In this document: piece after piece, positions 59,963 through 60,000 of the stretch
Layout: the number at the start of each line of letters is the position of its first letter
How positions within the stretch are numbered: position 1 is the first letter of the stretch
Source: Tubulanus polymorphus
Taxonomy: Eukaryota; Nemertea; Palaeonemertea; Tubulaniformes; Tubulanidae
Length of the DNA stretch: 60,000 nt
Assembly: GCF_964204645.1 (NCBI RefSeq)
Contig: NC_134029.1
Location: 4,599,001 to 4,659,000 of the forward strand
Direction: 5' to 3'
Notes under the pieces: generated by a model
What the model was told of the DNA's origin: nothing
The model's input: the letters and a program-made list of their open reading frames with translations, nothing else
Database searches by the model: none
Translations under genes and position numbers: made by a program

Positions 59963-60000
59963 AATACGTCGTAGTTTCAAGGATATACGAGCGTATGTAC

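Overview
The window reads as nuclear DNA of an invertebrate animal. It is AT-rich overall but CpG is not depleted, with many CGCG runs and CGA/GTC-type microsatellites. There is no operon layout and no long open reading frame. The repeats carry RNA polymerase III type A and B boxes, A-tails and terminal inverted repeats. A marine bilaterian, perhaps a lophotrochozoan, is my guess, and nothing seen here fixes the taxon. Open frames of 60-150 codons occur at about the number expected by chance for this base composition. Most are therefore noise, and no known protein family was recognised anywhere in the 60 kb.

The well supported content is repetitive. (1) tRNA-related short interspersed elements sit at about 7.4, 10.5-10.9 (a head-to-head inverted pair), 29.1, 35.2, 39.5, 44.4, 46.8, 48.2, 53.9, 54.2 and 59.9 kb. 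(2) A family built on a 'GTTTCGACTATATCC' box occurs at 23.4 kb (a 43-bp-arm foldback), 35.4, 36.5, 37.8 and 53.86 kb. Its reverse strand looks like part of a hammerhead ribozyme core. (3) A roughly 340-bp terminal-inverted-repeat element has two copies, at 51.0 and 30.0 kb. The 30.0 kb copy is split by a 175-bp insert with 12-bp target duplications, a poly(A) signal and an A-tail, so the two copies form a filled-site/empty-site pair. (4) Smaller structures include a perfect 38-bp palindrome between 7-bp direct repeats (55.3 kb), four hairpins of pre-miRNA size (14.8, 18.2, 21.4, 25.8 kb), a 225-bp polypyrimidine tract (24.0 kb) and several microsatellites.

Coding content is uncertain. Short candidate exons or small frames with acceptable splice or promoter context are listed at low confidence, at 5.7-6.1(-), 9.0(+), 12.4(-), 13.7(-), 15.9(+), 16.9(-), 22.2(-), 33.3-34.4(+), 42.8(-) and 48.5-49.1(-). 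A cluster of ETS-, NRF-1- and E2F-like sites at 40.45-40.53 kb and CRE/CCAAT sites at 12.6, 32.9-33.2, 34.1 and 48.8 kb are possible promoters. The likeliest reading is an intergenic or large-intron region full of non-autonomous retroposons and small DNA elements, with at most a few small exons.
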